This document shows positions 1-9,693 of a stretch of 64,000 nucleotides of DNA, in pieces (position 1 is the first letter of the stretch; the number at the start of each line of letters is the position of its first letter). A program made the position numbers and the translations under genes. The DNA lies in contig NZ_QMJY01000079.1 in the NCBI RefSeq assembly GCF_003574395.1, positions 1 through 64,000 on the forward strand. The letters run 5' to 3'. The notes beneath the pieces were generated by a model. It was not told where the DNA came from. It did no database searches and worked only from the letters and a program-made list of their open reading frames with translations. Source of the stretch: Tabrizicola thermarum. Its GTDB lineage: Bacteria > Pseudomonadota > Alphaproteobacteria > Rhodobacterales > Rhodobacteraceae.

Positions 1-241
1 CACCATCCAGATGCAACCCCCGCCGATCCATCCCAAACCCCATCCCAACCTCAACTGTTGCGCTCCATTCTAGAGGTGAAGAGTGCTTAACCTTTGCCCG
101 CGCTCCGGGGCGAGGGCGGTTTTCAGATTGAGCGCCTTTCGGCGCGAGCCTTCTGTCTCGCCTCTGGCCTTCGGCCAACCGGCTCGGGCGCTGGGGGTTT
201 TCCACCCCCAGACCCCCGGGAGTATTTGGGAAAAGAGCAAA
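1..241. other. Leading edge without a recognisable gene
   Basis: I see no convincing coding frame here. Open frames run through in several phases but show no family resemblance. The last 50 bases or so (191-249) are one copy of a GC-rich dispersed element that recurs near 7806 and 40055. A short GCGCC/GGCGC stem lies near 140-155 but has no T-run after it. Confidence 0.5.
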
Positions 242-249
242 TCAGGGGC
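191..249 (+). repeat. Dispersed intergenic element, copy 1
   Basis: The layout is a GGGGGTTTTCCACCCCC hairpin, then AGACCCCCGGGAGTATTTGGG, then AAAAGAGCAAATCAGG (read in pieces). The same layout recurs at 40055-40109 and, more loosely, at 7806-7870. The distal end supplies the stop codon of the minus-strand DUF6525 gene. The hairpin could act as a terminator. I cannot say whether the element is mobile. Confidence 0.6.
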
Positions 250-583
250 TGCGGCCGGGTGTCTGGCCGGGTTTCTGGCCGGGTGTCTGGCCGGGTGGTC
301 GCGGCACCGGCTGCATGGGCCGGGTCGGGTAGCCGTCACCCCAGACCCTTGCCGCATCGCGGGCAAGCGTGCGGGCCTCGGCGCGGGTCAGCCGGGCCCT
401 GGCGGCCTCGGGGCAGCCGGTTTCGCGCAGGGCACGCTGCCAGAGGCGAAGGACCGAGGCCGCGCTCCAGGGAAGGGCTGCCCCGGCGGCCCAGGTGCGC
501 AGCTCGGGGGGCAGCCGGTCATGCGCCGCCATGGGATCGGTCTTGCGCCAGCGCGCGCGTGGGGTGGCGAGATTGCGGGTCAT
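242..583 (-). CDS. DUF6525 family protein
   Basis: This 113-residue protein begins [20 protein letters not shown] and continues with a [16 protein letters not shown] segment that I recognise as the DUF6525 family, a short protein of unknown function common in Rhodobacterales. The ATG at 583 was chosen because this is where family similarity begins, although the frame stays open to 832. It overlaps the 3' end of the upstream GTPase frame by about 65 bases, so the two are probably cotranscribed. The C-terminus is a PGQT/PGQK repeat encoded by a 12-bp tandem repeat, and the stop codon lies in a dispersed intergenic element. The tail may therefore be a recent extension. Confidence 0.75.
   Translation of the reverse strand: MTRNLATPRARWRKTDPMAAHDRLPPELRTWAAGAALPWSAASVLRLWQRALRETGCPEAARARLTRAEARTLARDAARVWGDGYPTRPMQPVPRPPGQTPGQKPGQTPGRSP
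253..300 (+). repeat. 12-bp tandem repeat, four units
   Basis: Four consecutive 12-base units (GGCCGGGTGTCT and close variants) lie at 253-264, 265-276, 277-288 and 289-300. They encode the PGQT-type tail of the minus-strand DUF6525 protein. The copies are nearly identical, which suggests recent expansion. Confidence 0.8.
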
Positions 584-1796
584 GCCGCCTGCCGCCGCCA
601 GCGGGGAACGGGTCGGAAAAGCCGGTCCAGGCCTCGGGCGTGAAGGCGCGGGCCGGGACGAGGGCCGCGTCGAGGCGGGCGCGCAGGGTGGCCTCGTCCA
701 TCCCGCTGCCGATGAAGACCAGTTCCTGGCGCCGGTCGCCCCAGGGTTCCTGCCATTTCGACGCCACCTCGGCCAGGGCGTCGGGGTGGGTCGGCCAGCG
801 GTCGCGGGGCACGCTGGCCCACCAGCCGCCAAGCGGCGTCACCGAGGAGACGGCACCGGCCAGGGAAAACTCGGCCACCCAGTCGGGCCGGGTCGCCAGC
901 CAGAAATGGCCCTTGGCACGGATCACGCCGGGCAGATCGCCGTTCAGGACCGCGTGGATCCGGCCCGGATGGAAGGGCGCGCGGGCGCGATAGACGAAGG
1001 AGGTGATGCCGTATTCCTCGGTCTCGGGGGTGTGCTGGGCGAAGCCATAGAGTTCCTTGGCCCACAGCGGGTGTTCGTGGGCGCGGTCGAAGTCGAAGAG
1101 CCGCGTGTCGAAGATGATGGCGGGATCGACACGGGCGTGATCCGTCTCGATCAGGCGGGCGTCGGGGTTCAGCGCCCTGATGATCTTGCGGGCGGCCTCT
1201 GTCCGGGCGGGGCCGGCGTCCGTGATCTTGTTCAGGATCACCACATCGGCGAATTCGATCTGATCGGTCAGCAGGTTGACGATCGTGCGGCTGTCCCCCT
1301 CGCCCAGGGATTCGCCGCGGTCGGCCAGGAAATCGTGGCTGGAGAAGTCGTTGAGCAGGTTGATCGCATCGACGACCGTGACCATCGTGTCGAGGCGCGC
1401 GACATCCGACAGGCTGTTGCCCGCCGCGTCGCGGAAGTCGAAGGTCGCGGCCACCGGCAGGGGTTCGGCGATGCCGGTGGATTCGATCAGGAGATAGTCG
1501 AAGCGGCCCTCTGCGGCGAGGCGGCGCACCTCGGTCAGGAGGTCGTCGCGCAGGGTGCAGCAGATGCAGCCGTTGGTCATTTCGACAAGCCGCTCTTGCG
1601 TGCGCGACAGGTCGGCGCCGTCGCGGATCAGGTCGGCGTCGATGTTCACTTCGGACATGTCGTTGACGATGACGGCGACGCGGCGACCGTCGCGGTTGTT
1701 CAGGACGTGGTTCAGAAGCGTGGTCTTGCCGGCGCCGAGAAAGCCGGAAAGGACAGTGACGGGAAGGCGGGTGTCGGGGAGGCGGGGGTCGGGCAT
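519..1796 (-). CDS. COG0523 (CobW/ZigA-like) metal-chaperone GTPase
   Basis: This 425-residue G3E-family P-loop GTPase probably delivers zinc to client enzymes when zinc is scarce. Walker A is GFLGAGKTT (residues 18-26), the CxCC-type metal motif is CICC (77-80) inside TNGCICC, and NKxD is LNKITD. The C-terminal CobW_C half carries [12 protein letters not shown] perfect 19-bp palindrome typical of alphaproteobacterial Zur boxes lies 15-33 bases upstream of the ATG, which favours the zinc-responsive subgroup over cobalamin-linked CobW, despite cobS and cobT nearby. An AAGGAG ribosome site precedes the start. The C-terminus runs past the usual DPFP ending into the DUF6525 gene, which may be a read-on extension. 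Confidence 0.9.
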   Translation of the reverse strand: MPDPRLPDTRLPVTVLSGFLGAGKTTLLNHVLNNRDGRRVAVIVNDMSEVNIDADLIRDGADLSRTQERLVEMTNGCICCTLRDDLLTEVRRLAAEGRFDYLLIESTGIAEPLPVAATFDFRDAAGNSLSDVARLDTMVTVVDAINLLNDFSSHDFLADRGESLGEGDSRTIVNLLTDQIEFADVVILNKITDAGPARTEAARKIIRALNPDARLIETDHARVDPAIIFDTRLFDFDRAHEHPLWAKELYGFAQHTPETEEYGITSFVYRARAPFHPGRIHAVLNGDLPGVIRAKGHFWLATRPDWVAEFSLAGAVSSVTPLGGWWASVPRDRWPTHPDALAEVASKWQEPWGDRRQELVFIGSGMDEATLRARLDAALVPARAFTPEAWTGFSDPFPAGGGRRHDPQSRHPTRALAQDRSHGGA

Positions 1797-1810
1797 CGCT
1801 GGCTCCTTGC

Positions 1811-1829
1811 TATGTTATACTATAACATA
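1811..1829. promoter_or_regulatory. Zur-box-like palindrome
   Basis: The sequence is TATGTTATA-C-TATAACATA, a perfect inverted repeat with 9-base arms around C1820. It matches the form of alphaproteobacterial zinc-uptake-regulator operators (GTTATA-N-TATAAC core). It lies just upstream of the COG0523 GTPase start at 1796, where repressor binding would block transcription. Confidence 0.8.
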
Positions 1830-1870
1830 TCTGGGTCAGACGGGGACGGCAAGGCCAGGGCGGCCCCGTG

Positions 1871-2122
1871 CTAGCCGATGTCGAGCGCGATGGCGTGGAT
1901 GCGGTTGTTCAGGTCGCCCAGCGCCTTCTGCACCGCGCGGTGGCGGGCGAGGCGGGACATGTCGCGGAAGGCCTCGGCCCGGATGGTGATGCGGAAATGG
2001 CTTTCGCCCGTGCCGTCATCGCCCGCGTGGCCCGCGTGCCTGTGGCTTTCGTTCACCACCTCCAGCACGGAAGGGTGGAAGGCGGCGGTCAGCCGATCCT
2101 CGATCTCGTCCTTCACGGCCAT
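1871..2122 (-). CDS. bolA: BolA family protein
   Basis: This 83-residue BolA-domain protein usually works with monothiol glutaredoxins in Fe-S cluster handling and iron signalling. The visible family pattern is HPSVLEVVNESHRHAGH, followed by ESHFRITIRAEAF and the C-terminal LARHRAVQKAL with IHAIALD. The length is typical of the short BolA class. The ATG at 2122 was preferred over in-frame upstream starts because the family homology begins there. It is divergent to the J-domain gene (77 bp gap), a pairing I know from other Rhodobacterales. Confidence 0.93.
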   Translation of the reverse strand: MAVKDEIEDRLTAAFHPSVLEVVNESHRHAGHAGDDGTGESHFRITIRAEAFRDMSRLARHRAVQKALGDLNNRIHAIALDIG

Positions 2123-2198
2123 GTCAGCTTCCCCTGCCCTTCCAACTTGCCGAAAAAGCCCTAAACTCGTGGCCCCGAGTCGGAAAGGCCCCAAACGC

Positions 2199-2831
2199 AT
2201 GTCCAGTCGCCCGCCCTTTGACTTCAACATCAGCGCTGCGGCGGCCAAGAAGCGCAAGACGGCCGGTCGGCGCGGCATGTCGGGCGCGTTCGAAACGGCG
2301 GACCGGCCCTGCGATTATCCGGGTTGCAAGGAGAAGGGCGCCTATCGGGCGCCGAAATCGCCCGAGCTGCTGGACGAGTATTTCTGGTTCTGCAAGGACC
2401 ACATCCGGGAATACAATCTGAAATGGAACTTCTTCCAGGGCACAACGGATGAGGAGTTCCAGAAGTTCCTGGACAAGAACCGGGTCTGGGAGCGGGAGAC
2501 GAAGCCCTTCAGCCGTCTGGGCGACGGCAACGCCTGGGCGCGGCTGGGGGTGAACGACCCGATGGCGCTTTTGGGCGAGAAGGCGACGCAGAACCCCGGG
2601 CGCGTCAATTCGGCCGCGACGCGGAAGCTGCCCGCGACCGAGCGCAGGGCGATCGAGATCCTCGATGCGCGGGATACGATGTCGAAGACGGAAATCCGCA
2701 AGGTCTACAAGGGGCTGATCAAGGTGCTGCACCCGGACATGAACGGCGGCGACCGCAGCCATGAGGAACAGCTGCAAGAGGTCGTCTGGGCCTGGGATCA
2801 GCTGAAGGACAGCCGGTATTTCCGCGACTAG
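2199..2831 (+). CDS. J-domain (DnaJ-like) protein
   Basis: This 210-residue protein has a C-terminal J domain with HPD at residues 178-180 ([11 protein letters not shown]), so it should stimulate an Hsp70 ATPase. The N-terminal part is specific to this alphaproteobacterial family and has a C38-x4-C43...C65-x2-H68 arrangement (CDYPGC and FCKDH) that could bind zinc; that is inference. The ATG at 2199 starts [10 protein letters not shown], the family-typical N-terminus; the frame runs open further upstream across bolA. Its stop overlaps the stop of the convergent msrB gene. The neighbourhood with bolA and cobS is conserved in the order. Confidence 0.9.
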   Translation: MSSRPPFDFNISAAAAKKRKTAGRRGMSGAFETADRPCDYPGCKEKGAYRAPKSPELLDEYFWFCKDHIREYNLKWNFFQGTTDEEFQKFLDKNRVWERETKPFSRLGDGNAWARLGVNDPMALLGEKATQNPGRVNSAATRKLPATERRAIEILDARDTMSKTEIRKVYKGLIKVLHPDMNGGDRSHEEQLQEVVWAWDQLKDSRYFRD

Positions 2832-3274
2832 GCGGGTCTGAAGGCCAGCGCCGCGCCGTTCATGCAGTAGCGCAGGCCGGTGGGCGGGGGCCCGTCGGCG
2901 AAGACATGGCCGAAATGCCCGCCGCAGCGGCGGCAGTGAACCTCGGTCCGGGCACCGAAGAGCCCACCGTCTTCGCGGGTGGCGATGGCGTTCGGCAGGG
3001 GCTTCCAGAAGGACGGCCAGCCAGTGCCGCTATCGTATTTGGTGTCCGAGGCGAAGGCGGGAAGGTCGCAGCCGGCGCAGTGGTAGGTGCCCTTGCGCTT
3101 TTCAACGTTGAGCGGGCTGGTATGGGGGCGTTCGGTTGCCTCCTCGCGCAGGACGCGGAAGGCGAGGTCGGAGAGGCGGGCGCGCCATTCGGCCTTTGTC
3201 AGGGTGACTTCGAAGGTCTCGGCCCGGGCCATGGGCGCGGCGAGGACGGTGAGGAGGAAGAGGCGGCGGTGCAT
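2828..3274 (-). CDS. msrB: Peptide-methionine (R)-S-oxide reductase, exported
   Basis: This is a 148-residue MsrB that reduces methionine-R-sulfoxide in proteins. It has two zinc CxxC pairs (CAGC and CRRC), the GTGWPSFW segment, [16 protein letters not shown] and the catalytic cysteine in RYCMNGAAL. Residues 1-18 ([18 protein letters not shown]) form a likely signal peptide, so the enzyme probably works in the periplasm, unlike cytoplasmic MsrB. It is convergent with the J-domain gene; the stop codons overlap. Confidence 0.92.
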   Translation of the reverse strand: MHRRLFLLTVLAAPMARAETFEVTLTKAEWRARLSDLAFRVLREEATERPHTSPLNVEKRKGTYHCAGCDLPAFASDTKYDSGTGWPSFWKPLPNAIATREDGGLFGARTEVHCRRCGGHFGHVFADGPPPTGLRYCMNGAALAFRPA

Positions 3275-3448
3275 GGGCGGGCTCCATTTCCAGCGAGGAT
3301 ACGGGGCAGCTACGCTGCGGCGAAGCGGGAAGTTGCAGGCTCACGCGATTGGGAAGCGGCCCTTCCCCTTGAACCCCCCCAAGATATGTTCCAAGGATGG
3401 CCCTGCGCGGCGCAATGGGGCGCGGGCGGCTTTGGATGGACTGTCACG

Positions 3449-4423
3449 ATGCTGGATCAGGCGATGAAACCGACCGAGGAAATCTCGGTCCGCGATGTGT
3501 TCGGGATCGACACCGACATGCGTGTGAAGGGCTTCGCCGAGCGCACCGACCGGGTGCCGGAGATCGACCCGACCTACAAGTTCGACCCGGACACGACGCT
3601 CGCGATCCTGGCGGGCTTTGCCTACAACCGCCGGGTGATGATCCAGGGCTATCACGGCACCGGGAAATCGACCCATATCGAGCAGGTGGCGGCGCGGCTG
3701 AACTGGCCTTGCGTGCGGGTGAACCTGGACAGCCACATCAGCCGGATCGACCTGATCGGCAAGGACGCGATCAAGCTGCGCGACGGCAAGCAGGTGACGG
3801 AGTTCCACGAGGGCATCCTGCCCTGGGCGCTGCGGAACCCGGTCGCCATCGTCTTCGACGAATACGACGCGGGCCGGGCGGATGTGATGTTCGTGATCCA
3901 GCGCGTCCTGGAGCATGACGGCAAGCTGACGCTGCTGGACCAGAACGAGATCATCACGCCGAACCCCTATTTCCGGCTGTTCGCCACGTCGAACACGGTG
4001 GGTCTGGGCGATACGACCGGCCTCTATCACGGGGTCCAGCAGATCAACCAGGCGCAGATGGACCGCTGGTCGCTGGTGGCGACGCTGAACTACCTGAGCC
4101 ATGACGCGGAAAGCGCGATCATTCTGGCCAAGAACCCGCATTACAACACCGAGAAGGGCCGCAAGGTGATTTCACAGATGGTGACGGTTGCCGACCTGAC
4201 GCGGACAGCCTTCATGAATGGCGACCTGTCCACCGTGATGTCGCCACGCACCGTGCTGAACTGGGCGCAGAATGCGGAAATCTTCCGCAATGTGGGCTAT
4301 GCCTTCCGGCTGACCTTCCTGAACAAGTGCGACGAGCTGGAGCGGCAGACCGTGGCCGAGTTCTACCAGCGCTGCTTTGCGGAAGAGCTGCCGGAGTCGG
4401 CGGCCAGCATGGCGATGAAGTGA
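3449..4423 (+). CDS. cobS: Cobaltochelatase subunit CobS
   Basis: This 324-residue AAA+ subunit of the ATP-dependent aerobic cobaltochelatase works with CobT and CobN to insert Co2+ into hydrogenobyrinate a,c-diamide. Walker A is GYHGTGKST (67-75) and Walker B is VAIVFDEYD (132-140). The N-terminus [20 protein letters not shown] is characteristic of CobS, which fixes the ATG at 3449 although the frame is open upstream. Its TGA shares one base with the ATG of the next gene. cobT follows 1.5 kb downstream, separated by a nuclease-like lipoprotein and an inverted reductase gene. Confidence 0.95.
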   Translation: MLDQAMKPTEEISVRDVFGIDTDMRVKGFAERTDRVPEIDPTYKFDPDTTLAILAGFAYNRRVMIQGYHGTGKSTHIEQVAARLNWPCVRVNLDSHISRIDLIGKDAIKLRDGKQVTEFHEGILPWALRNPVAIVFDEYDAGRADVMFVIQRVLEHDGKLTLLDQNEIITPNPYFRLFATSNTVGLGDTTGLYHGVQQINQAQMDRWSLVATLNYLSHDAESAIILAKNPHYNTEKGRKVISQMVTVADLTRTAFMNGDLSTVMSPRTVLNWAQNAEIFRNVGYAFRLTFLNKCDELERQTVAEFYQRCFAEELPESAASMAMK

Positions 4424-4878
4424 TGCGGCGGGCTTGGTTCGCCCAAGCCTTTCTCGCAATCCTGGCAGTCGGACTTGCGGGCTGCGTGGCGACCTCTGCT
4501 CCGACCCCGCAGGGCCCGTCCGGCCCCGTCGATACCGGCTGTCGCGTCACCTATATCGCCGATGGAGACACGATCCACATGGCCTGCCCGGGCACCGGCG
4601 AGGTCAAGGCTCGGCTTCTGGGCTTTGACACCCCCGAGGTCTACTCTCCAAGATGCGGCAAGGAACTGGCGGCGGGCCAGCAGGCGACGGCGATCCTGCG
4701 GCAGGTGCTGCGGTCCGGCCCGATCACGGCGGCCCGGTTCGAGGGGCATGACCGTTACGGGCGCGAGTTGGTCCGGCTTGAGGTCGCCGGACAGGACGTC
4801 GCGGGCCAGATGATCGCAAGCGGCCTTGCGGTGCCCTATTCGGGGGGAAGACGCCCGGATTGGTGCCGGATGCTTTGA
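4423..4878 (+). CDS. Thermonuclease-family (SNase-like) lipoprotein
   Basis: This 151-residue protein has a lipoprotein signal peptide (lipobox LAGC) followed by a compact staphylococcal-nuclease-like OB fold. VTYIADGDTIHM, ARLLGFDTPEVYSPRCG and HDRYGREL carry the Asp, Arg and Glu residues expected of an active thermonuclease domain. The protein is probably tethered in the cell envelope; its substrate is unknown. The ATG at 4423 overlaps the cobS stop by one base, so it is likely coupled to cobS. A GTG three bases upstream is an alternative start. Confidence 0.82.
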   Translation: MRRAWFAQAFLAILAVGLAGCVATSAPTPQGPSGPVDTGCRVTYIADGDTIHMACPGTGEVKARLLGFDTPEVYSPRCGKELAAGQQATAILRQVLRSGPITAARFEGHDRYGRELVRLEVAGQDVAGQMIASGLAVPYSGGRRPDWCRML

Positions 4879-5193
4879 GGGGGCCACCCGGAAGGATTTC
4901 CCTTCCGCCCGCAAAATGCACGAGTCCGCGGGCCTTCTGCCGAAATTGCGCGCGGATCGGAGACGTTTCTGGCCGTCTTCCGGCCTTGGGCTGCGACGAA
5001 GCCCGGGGCGGCCTGTCCCCTGTTGCGCGGCCGGGTGAGGCCGCAAGGGCGATGACCTGGCGGATCGAGGCTAAGGTGGCGCGGAAGGCGCTGCCGGACC
5101 GGGCGTGTTTCGCAAGGGATCACGGGGCAGAAAGAAGATCGGCGCAGCTTCTGCAAGGCTGCGCCGACCTGATCGGTCGATCCTGACGCAGCC
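4879..5193. other. Non-coding gap between convergent genes
   Basis: This is 315 bases between the nuclease-like lipoprotein gene and the convergent FMN reductase gene. I see no convincing gene. The only structured element is the hairpin at 5141-5165, which reads as a terminator for the minus strand. Confidence 0.5.
5128..5165 (-). terminator. Putative terminator after FMN reductase gene
   Basis: GGCGCAGC (5141-5148) pairs perfectly with GCTGCGCC (5158-5165) around a 9-base loop. On the minus strand it is followed by GATCTTCTTTCT, a pyrimidine-rich tail. It begins 29 bases past the stop of the minus-strand reductase gene. Confidence 0.55.
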
Positions 5194-5784
5194 TCAGGCC
5201 GCGCGGGCGGCCATCGTCGCCTTCGCCCACCAGGCGAGGTCATCGAGCGTGGCCTTGGCAGACGGCAGCAGCGCGCCTTCGATGTCGGCCAGGTTGCCCG
5301 AGCCGCCCATGCCGGGGTGGACCTTCCAGAAGTCCGCGCCACCGATGTGGACGGCGTTGCGGGTCGGGACCATCTGGAGTTCGACGGCGATCAGGCGCAG
5401 ATGCTCCAGCGCGCGGGCGCCGCCCATCGAACCGTAGGCAATCGCGGCCATCGGCTTGCGGGCCCAGGCGGTATAGGCCTGGTCAAGCGCGTTCTTCAGC
5501 GGGCCGGTGATCGAGTGGTTGTATTCGGCGACAACGAAGATGTAGCCGTCATACCCGGCGATCTTCTTCTGCCACGCCACGGCGGCGGGGTTCGACGACG
5601 GCACATAGGCATCCGACGCCGGTTCGTCGAACATCGGCAGGTTGAAATCGCGCAGATCGACGATTTCCACATCCATGTCGCCGCGGGCATCGGCCTGGGC
5701 CTTCATCCATGCGGCCGGGATGTCGGCAAAGCGGTGCTGGCGGATCGAACCGATGATGAGAGCGATCCTGGGTTTGTTGGCCAT
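5194..5784 (-). CDS. NADPH-dependent FMN reductase family protein
   Basis: This 196-residue flavodoxin-fold reductase begins with the FMN phosphate loop [12 protein letters not shown], followed by [19 protein letters not shown] and [15 protein letters not shown], which mark the NADPH:FMN/quinone/azo reductase family (PF03358). The substrate cannot be told from sequence. The ATG at 5784 has a GGAAACC-type upstream site and matches the family N-terminus [10 protein letters not shown]. It lies inverted between cobS and cobT, so it is transcribed independently of the chelatase genes. Confidence 0.88.
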   Translation of the reverse strand: MANKPRIALIIGSIRQHRFADIPAAWMKAQADARGDMDVEIVDLRDFNLPMFDEPASDAYVPSSNPAAVAWQKKIAGYDGYIFVVAEYNHSITGPLKNALDQAYTAWARKPMAAIAYGSMGGARALEHLRLIAVELQMVPTRNAVHIGGADFWKVHPGMGGSGNLADIEGALLPSAKATLDDLAWWAKATMAARAA

Positions 5785-5933
5785 GGGACGGTTTCCTTCC
5801 GGATGGGTTTGAATTCGGTGTCTTTTATCTGTGGTTGCGGGGGGTGATGCCAACTCTCCAATCCCGCGCCGCGTCTGTGCGCCGACGCACGGCGACGCTT
5901 GCCGCCGGGGGCGCGGAGTGCTTTATCTGGGGC

Positions 5934-7802
5934 ATGAACAAGCCCAGCGACAACCCCGCCGATCCGTTCAAGAAAGCCCTGGCCGAGGCCACCCGCACCA
6001 TGGCGGATGACCCGGAGATGACGGTCAGTTTCTCTGTCGATCCGGCGGGGATGAACAAGGAGGGCGTGCGCCTGCCGCAGGTCAGCCGCCGGATGACGCG
6101 GGACGAGGTGCTTTTGGCGCGCGGGACGGCGGATGCCTTTGCGCTGCGGCGGAAGTATCACGACGATGCGGTGGCAGCCCGCTATGCGCCGACGGGGCCG
6201 CTTGCGCGCGACATCTTCGAGGCGATGGAGAACGCGCGCTGCGAGGCGGTGGGCGCGCGCGACATGCCGGGGACGGCCGGGAACATCGACGCGAAGATCG
6301 CGCATGAGGCGGACCGCAAGGGCTATGGCCAGGTGACGCAGGCCTCGGAAGTGCCGCTGCCGGTGGCGGCGGGCTATCTGGTGCGGCAGATGGCGACGGG
6401 GCGCGCGCTGCCGAAGTCGGCGGAGCACGCGGCGGACCTGTGGCGCGGCTTCGTCGAGGAGCAGGCGGGAGAGACGCTGACCGGGCTGGACGATGTGCTG
6501 GGCGATCAGGCGGCCTTCGCGCGGCTGGCGCGGAAGGTGATCGCGGACCTCGGCTATGGCGACCAGCTGGGCGACGACCCGGATGCACCCGAGGATGCGG
6601 GAGACGATCAGGCCGAGGAGGATCAGGACTCGCCCGATTCGGCAGGGGACGAGCAGGACGAGAGCGAGGACGCGGAGGCCTCGCCCGAGCGGAGCCAGGA
6701 GGAGCAGCAGGACCAGTCCCAGGCGCAGGTCACGATGGAGGACAGCGCCGACATGGAGCAGGGCGACGAGGCGGAGTTGCCCGAAGGCGAGGCGCCTCTG
6801 GAGCCGCCGCCGCCCGCGCCCCATTCTGACGCGGACCCGAATTATGTCGTCTATACCACGGATTTCGATGAGGAAATCAAGGCCGAGGAATTGGCCGAAC
6901 CGGCAGAGCTGGAGCGGCTGCGCGCCTATCTGGACCAGCAGCTGGAGCCGTTGAAGGGGGCGGTCAGCAGGTTGGCGAACAAGTTGCAGCGGCGGCTTCA
7001 GGCGCAGCAGAACCGCAGCTGGGAGTTCGACAAGGAGGAGGGCATCCTTGACGCGGGCCGCTTGGCGCGGGTGGTGGCGAACCCGACGACTCCGCTGTCC
7101 TTCAAATGGGAGAAGGATACCGAGTTCCGCGATACGGTGGTGACGCTGCTTCTGGACAATTCGGGGTCGATGCGGGGGCGGCCGATCTCGATCGCGGCGA
7201 TCTGTGCGGATGTGCTGGCGCGGACGCTGGAGCGGTGCAACGTGAAGGTGGAGATCCTGGGCTTCACCACGCGGGCCTGGAAGGGCGGGCAGAGCCGCGA
7301 GCGCTGGCTTGCGCAGGGGCGGCCGCAGATGCCGGGGCGGCTGAACGACCTGCGGCACATCATCTACAAGTCGGCGGATGCGCCCTGGCGGCGGGTCAGG
7401 CCGAACCTTGGGCTGATGATGAAGGAGGGCCTCTTGAAGGAGAACATCGACGGCGAGGCGCTGGAATGGGCGCATCGGCGGGTGATGGCGCGGCCCGAGC
7501 AGCGGAAGATCATGATGGTGATTTCCGACGGGGCGCCGGTGGACGATTCAACCTTGTCCGTCAACCCCGCGAATTATCTGGAGAAACACCTGCGCGACGT
7601 GATCGCCATGGTGGAACGGCGCCGCGCGGTGGAGCTGATCGCCATCGGGATCGGGCATGACGTGACGCGCTATTACCAGCGGGCGGTGACGATCACCGAT
7701 GTCGAGCAGCTGGCGGGCGCGATGACGGAACAGCTGGCCGCGCTGTTCGAGGTGGACCCGAAGAAACGCGCCCGGGCGCTGGGGATGCGGCGGGCAGGCT
7801 GA
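5934..7802 (+). CDS. cobT: Cobaltochelatase subunit CobT
   Basis: This 622-residue subunit pairs with CobS to form the AAA+ motor of aerobic cobaltochelatase. The C-terminal von Willebrand A domain has the MIDAS motif D408-x-S410-x-S412 in [11 protein letters not shown], with [10 protein letters not shown] further on. The central part (about residues 215-300) is a highly acidic, low-complexity linker typical of CobT. The start [16 protein letters not shown] matches the family; in-frame codons upstream do not. cobN is not in the window. Confidence 0.95.
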   Translation: MNKPSDNPADPFKKALAEATRTMADDPEMTVSFSVDPAGMNKEGVRLPQVSRRMTRDEVLLARGTADAFALRRKYHDDAVAARYAPTGPLARDIFEAMENARCEAVGARDMPGTAGNIDAKIAHEADRKGYGQVTQASEVPLPVAAGYLVRQMATGRALPKSAEHAADLWRGFVEEQAGETLTGLDDVLGDQAAFARLARKVIADLGYGDQLGDDPDAPEDAGDDQAEEDQDSPDSAGDEQDESEDAEASPERSQEEQQDQSQAQVTMEDSADMEQGDEAELPEGEAPLEPPPPAPHSDADPNYVVYTTDFDEEIKAEELAEPAELERLRAYLDQQLEPLKGAVSRLANKLQRRLQAQQNRSWEFDKEEGILDAGRLARVVANPTTPLSFKWEKDTEFRDTVVTLLLDNSGSMRGRPISIAAICADVLARTLERCNVKVEILGFTTRAWKGGQSRERWLAQGRPQMPGRLNDLRHIIYKSADAPWRRVRPNLGLMMKEGLLKENIDGEALEWAHRRVMARPEQRKIMMVISDGAPVDDSTLSVNPANYLEKHLRDVIAMVERRRAVELIAIGIGHDVTRYYQRAVTITDVEQLAGAMTEQLAALFEVDPKKRARALGMRRAG

Positions 7803-7805
7803 GGG

Positions 7806-7870
7806 GGCCTTCTGCCCCCTCGCCCCGGACAGGGTCCGGGGCTCACCCCCGAGGATATTTGTGGACAGAT
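7806..7870 (+). repeat. Dispersed intergenic element, copy 2 (diverged)
   Basis: A GGGGGCCTTCTGCCCCC hairpin is followed by CCCCGGACAGGGTCCGGGG (a second inverted repeat), then CACCCCCGAGGATATTTGTGG. The order of hairpin, CCCCCG and (A)TATTTG matches the elements at 191 and 40055. It sits between cobT and the aminopeptidase gene and may act as an attenuating or terminating structure. Confidence 0.5.
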
Positions 7871-7883
7871 GAAAGGCCGCGGC

Positions 7884-9683
7884 ATGTTCCAGAGCTTCGA
7901 CAGTCACGCCTCGCCCGATCAGGGCCCGCCCCGGCTGCTTGCGCTGCGCGCGAAGCTGGCGGCGATGGGGCTACAGGGCTTCATCGTGCCGCGGGCGGAC
8001 GTGCACCAGGGCGAATATGTCGCCCCGCGGGACGAGCGGTTGCAGTGGCTGACCGGGTTCACCGGCTCGGCGGGGTTCTGCATCGTGCTGCCGGACGTGG
8101 CGGGGGTGTTCATCGACGGGCGCTACCGGACGCAGGTGAAGGCTCAGGTGGACCTGTCGGTCTTTACGCCGGTCCCCTGGCCGGAGGTGAAGCCGGGGGA
8201 GTGGATCAGGGAGAGGCTGGCGGCGGGAGTGGTGGGATTCGACCCCTGGCTGCATACGGCGGATGAGGTGGAGCGACTTCAGAGATCGCTTGAAGGCACT
8301 GGTGTAACCGTTTCTTCTGTCAGCGAAAATCCTGTTGATGCGATCTGGCCTGATCAGCCCGCGGCGCCTGCGGGGAAGGCTTTCGTGCATCCTGTCGCGC
8401 TTGCGGGCGAAAGCCATGCCGACAAGCGCGCGCGGCTGGCGGAGGCGTTGCGAAAGGCCCGGCAAAGGGCGGCGGTCATCACGCTGCCGGATTCGCTGTG
8501 CTGGCTGCTGAACATCCGGGGCGCGGATGTGCCGAAGAACCCGGTGCTGCATGGGTTTGCCGTTCTGCATGACGACGCGCGGGTCGATCTGTTCGTGGCG
8601 CCGGCCAAGCTGGACGACACGGTGCGGGCGCATCTTGGGCCGGAGGTCGCGGTACATCCGGTCGAAGGATTTGCCGAGGCGCTGAAGGGCCTTGCCGGGC
8701 CGGTGCGGGTGGACAAGACCACCGCGCCGCTGGCGGTGTCGGACATCCTGAAGGGGGCGGGGGTGGAGGTCGCCTGGGGCGATGATCCCTGCCGGCTGCC
8801 CAAGGCCTGCAAGAACGCCGCCGAGATCGCGGCCACGCGGGAAGCCCATCTGCGCGACGGGGCGGCGATGGTGGAGTTCCTGCGCTGGCTGGACGAGGCC
8901 TCGCCGTCCGGGGGGTTGACCGAGATCTCCGTGGTGCAGGCGCTGGAAGGCTTCCGCCGCGCGACCAATGCGCTGCATGACATCAGTTTCGACACGATCT
9001 GCGGGGCGGGGCCGAACGGGGCCATCATGCATTACCGCGTGACCGAGGAGACCAATCGGCCGGTGCAGCAGAACGAATTGCTGCTGGTCGATTCGGGGGC
9101 GCAGTATGCGGACGGGACGACCGACATCACCCGGACGGTGGCCATCGGCGATCCGGGACAGGAGGCGCGGGAGTGCTATACGCGGGTGCTTCAGGGCCTG
9201 ATCGCGATCAGCCGGGTGCGGTTCCCGAAGGGGCTGGCGGGGCGGGATATCGACGCGCTCGCACGGTTCAACCTGTGGGTCGCGGGGCAGGATTACGACC
9301 ACGGCACGGGGCATGGCGTGGGGGCCTTCCTGTCGGTGCATGAGGGGCCGCAGCGGATTTCCCGCGTCTCGGAGGTGCCGCTGGAGCCGGGCATGATCCT
9401 GTCGAACGAGCCGGGCTATTACCGCGAGGGCGCCTTCGGCATCCGGCTGGAGAACCTGATCGTGGTGCAGGAGGCGCCTCCTCTGGGCGACAACCGGGCG
9501 CAGCTGGCCTTCGAGACGCTGACCTTCGTGCCCTTCGACCGCCGCCTGATCCTGCGCGAGGAGCTGTCTAAGGGGGAACGGCGCTGGCTGGACGCCTATC
9601 ACGCAGAGGTGCTGGAAAAACTTGGCAATCGGGTTTCCGGTGCTACCCTTGACTGGCTGACGCAGGCTTGCGCGCCGATCTGA
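7884..9683 (+). CDS. M24 family Xaa-Pro aminopeptidase (PepP/XPNPEP type)
   Basis: This 599-residue metallopeptidase should remove N-terminal residues before proline. Two N-terminal creatinase-like domains precede the pita-bread domain, whose metal ligands are visible: VDSGAQY and TDITRT (Asp), TGHGVG (His), SNEPGYY and RLENL (Glu). Its length matches the long eukaryotic-like aminopeptidase P class common in alphaproteobacteria. I chose the ATG at 7884 (MFQSFDSHAS); 7869 is in frame but falls at the edge of the intergenic repeat. Confidence 0.92.
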   Translation: MFQSFDSHASPDQGPPRLLALRAKLAAMGLQGFIVPRADVHQGEYVAPRDERLQWLTGFTGSAGFCIVLPDVAGVFIDGRYRTQVKAQVDLSVFTPVPWPEVKPGEWIRERLAAGVVGFDPWLHTADEVERLQRSLEGTGVTVSSVSENPVDAIWPDQPAAPAGKAFVHPVALAGESHADKRARLAEALRKARQRAAVITLPDSLCWLLNIRGADVPKNPVLHGFAVLHDDARVDLFVAPAKLDDTVRAHLGPEVAVHPVEGFAEALKGLAGPVRVDKTTAPLAVSDILKGAGVEVAWGDDPCRLPKACKNAAEIAATREAHLRDGAAMVEFLRWLDEASPSGGLTEISVVQALEGFRRATNALHDISFDTICGAGPNGAIMHYRVTEETNRPVQQNELLLVDSGAQYADGTTDITRTVAIGDPGQEARECYTRVLQGLIAISRVRFPKGLAGRDIDALARFNLWVAGQDYDHGTGHGVGAFLSVHEGPQRISRVSEVPLEPGMILSNEPGYYREGAFGIRLENLIVVQEAPPLGDNRAQLAFETLTFVPFDRRLILREELSKGERRWLDAYHAEVLEKLGNRVSGATLDWLTQACAPI

Positions 9684-9693
9684 GGAGGCAGGA

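Noticed and set aside
519-1796. Annotating the GTPase as CobW because cobS and cobT are close
   Set aside because: The Zur box in front of it and the separate operon point to the zinc-responsive subgroup.
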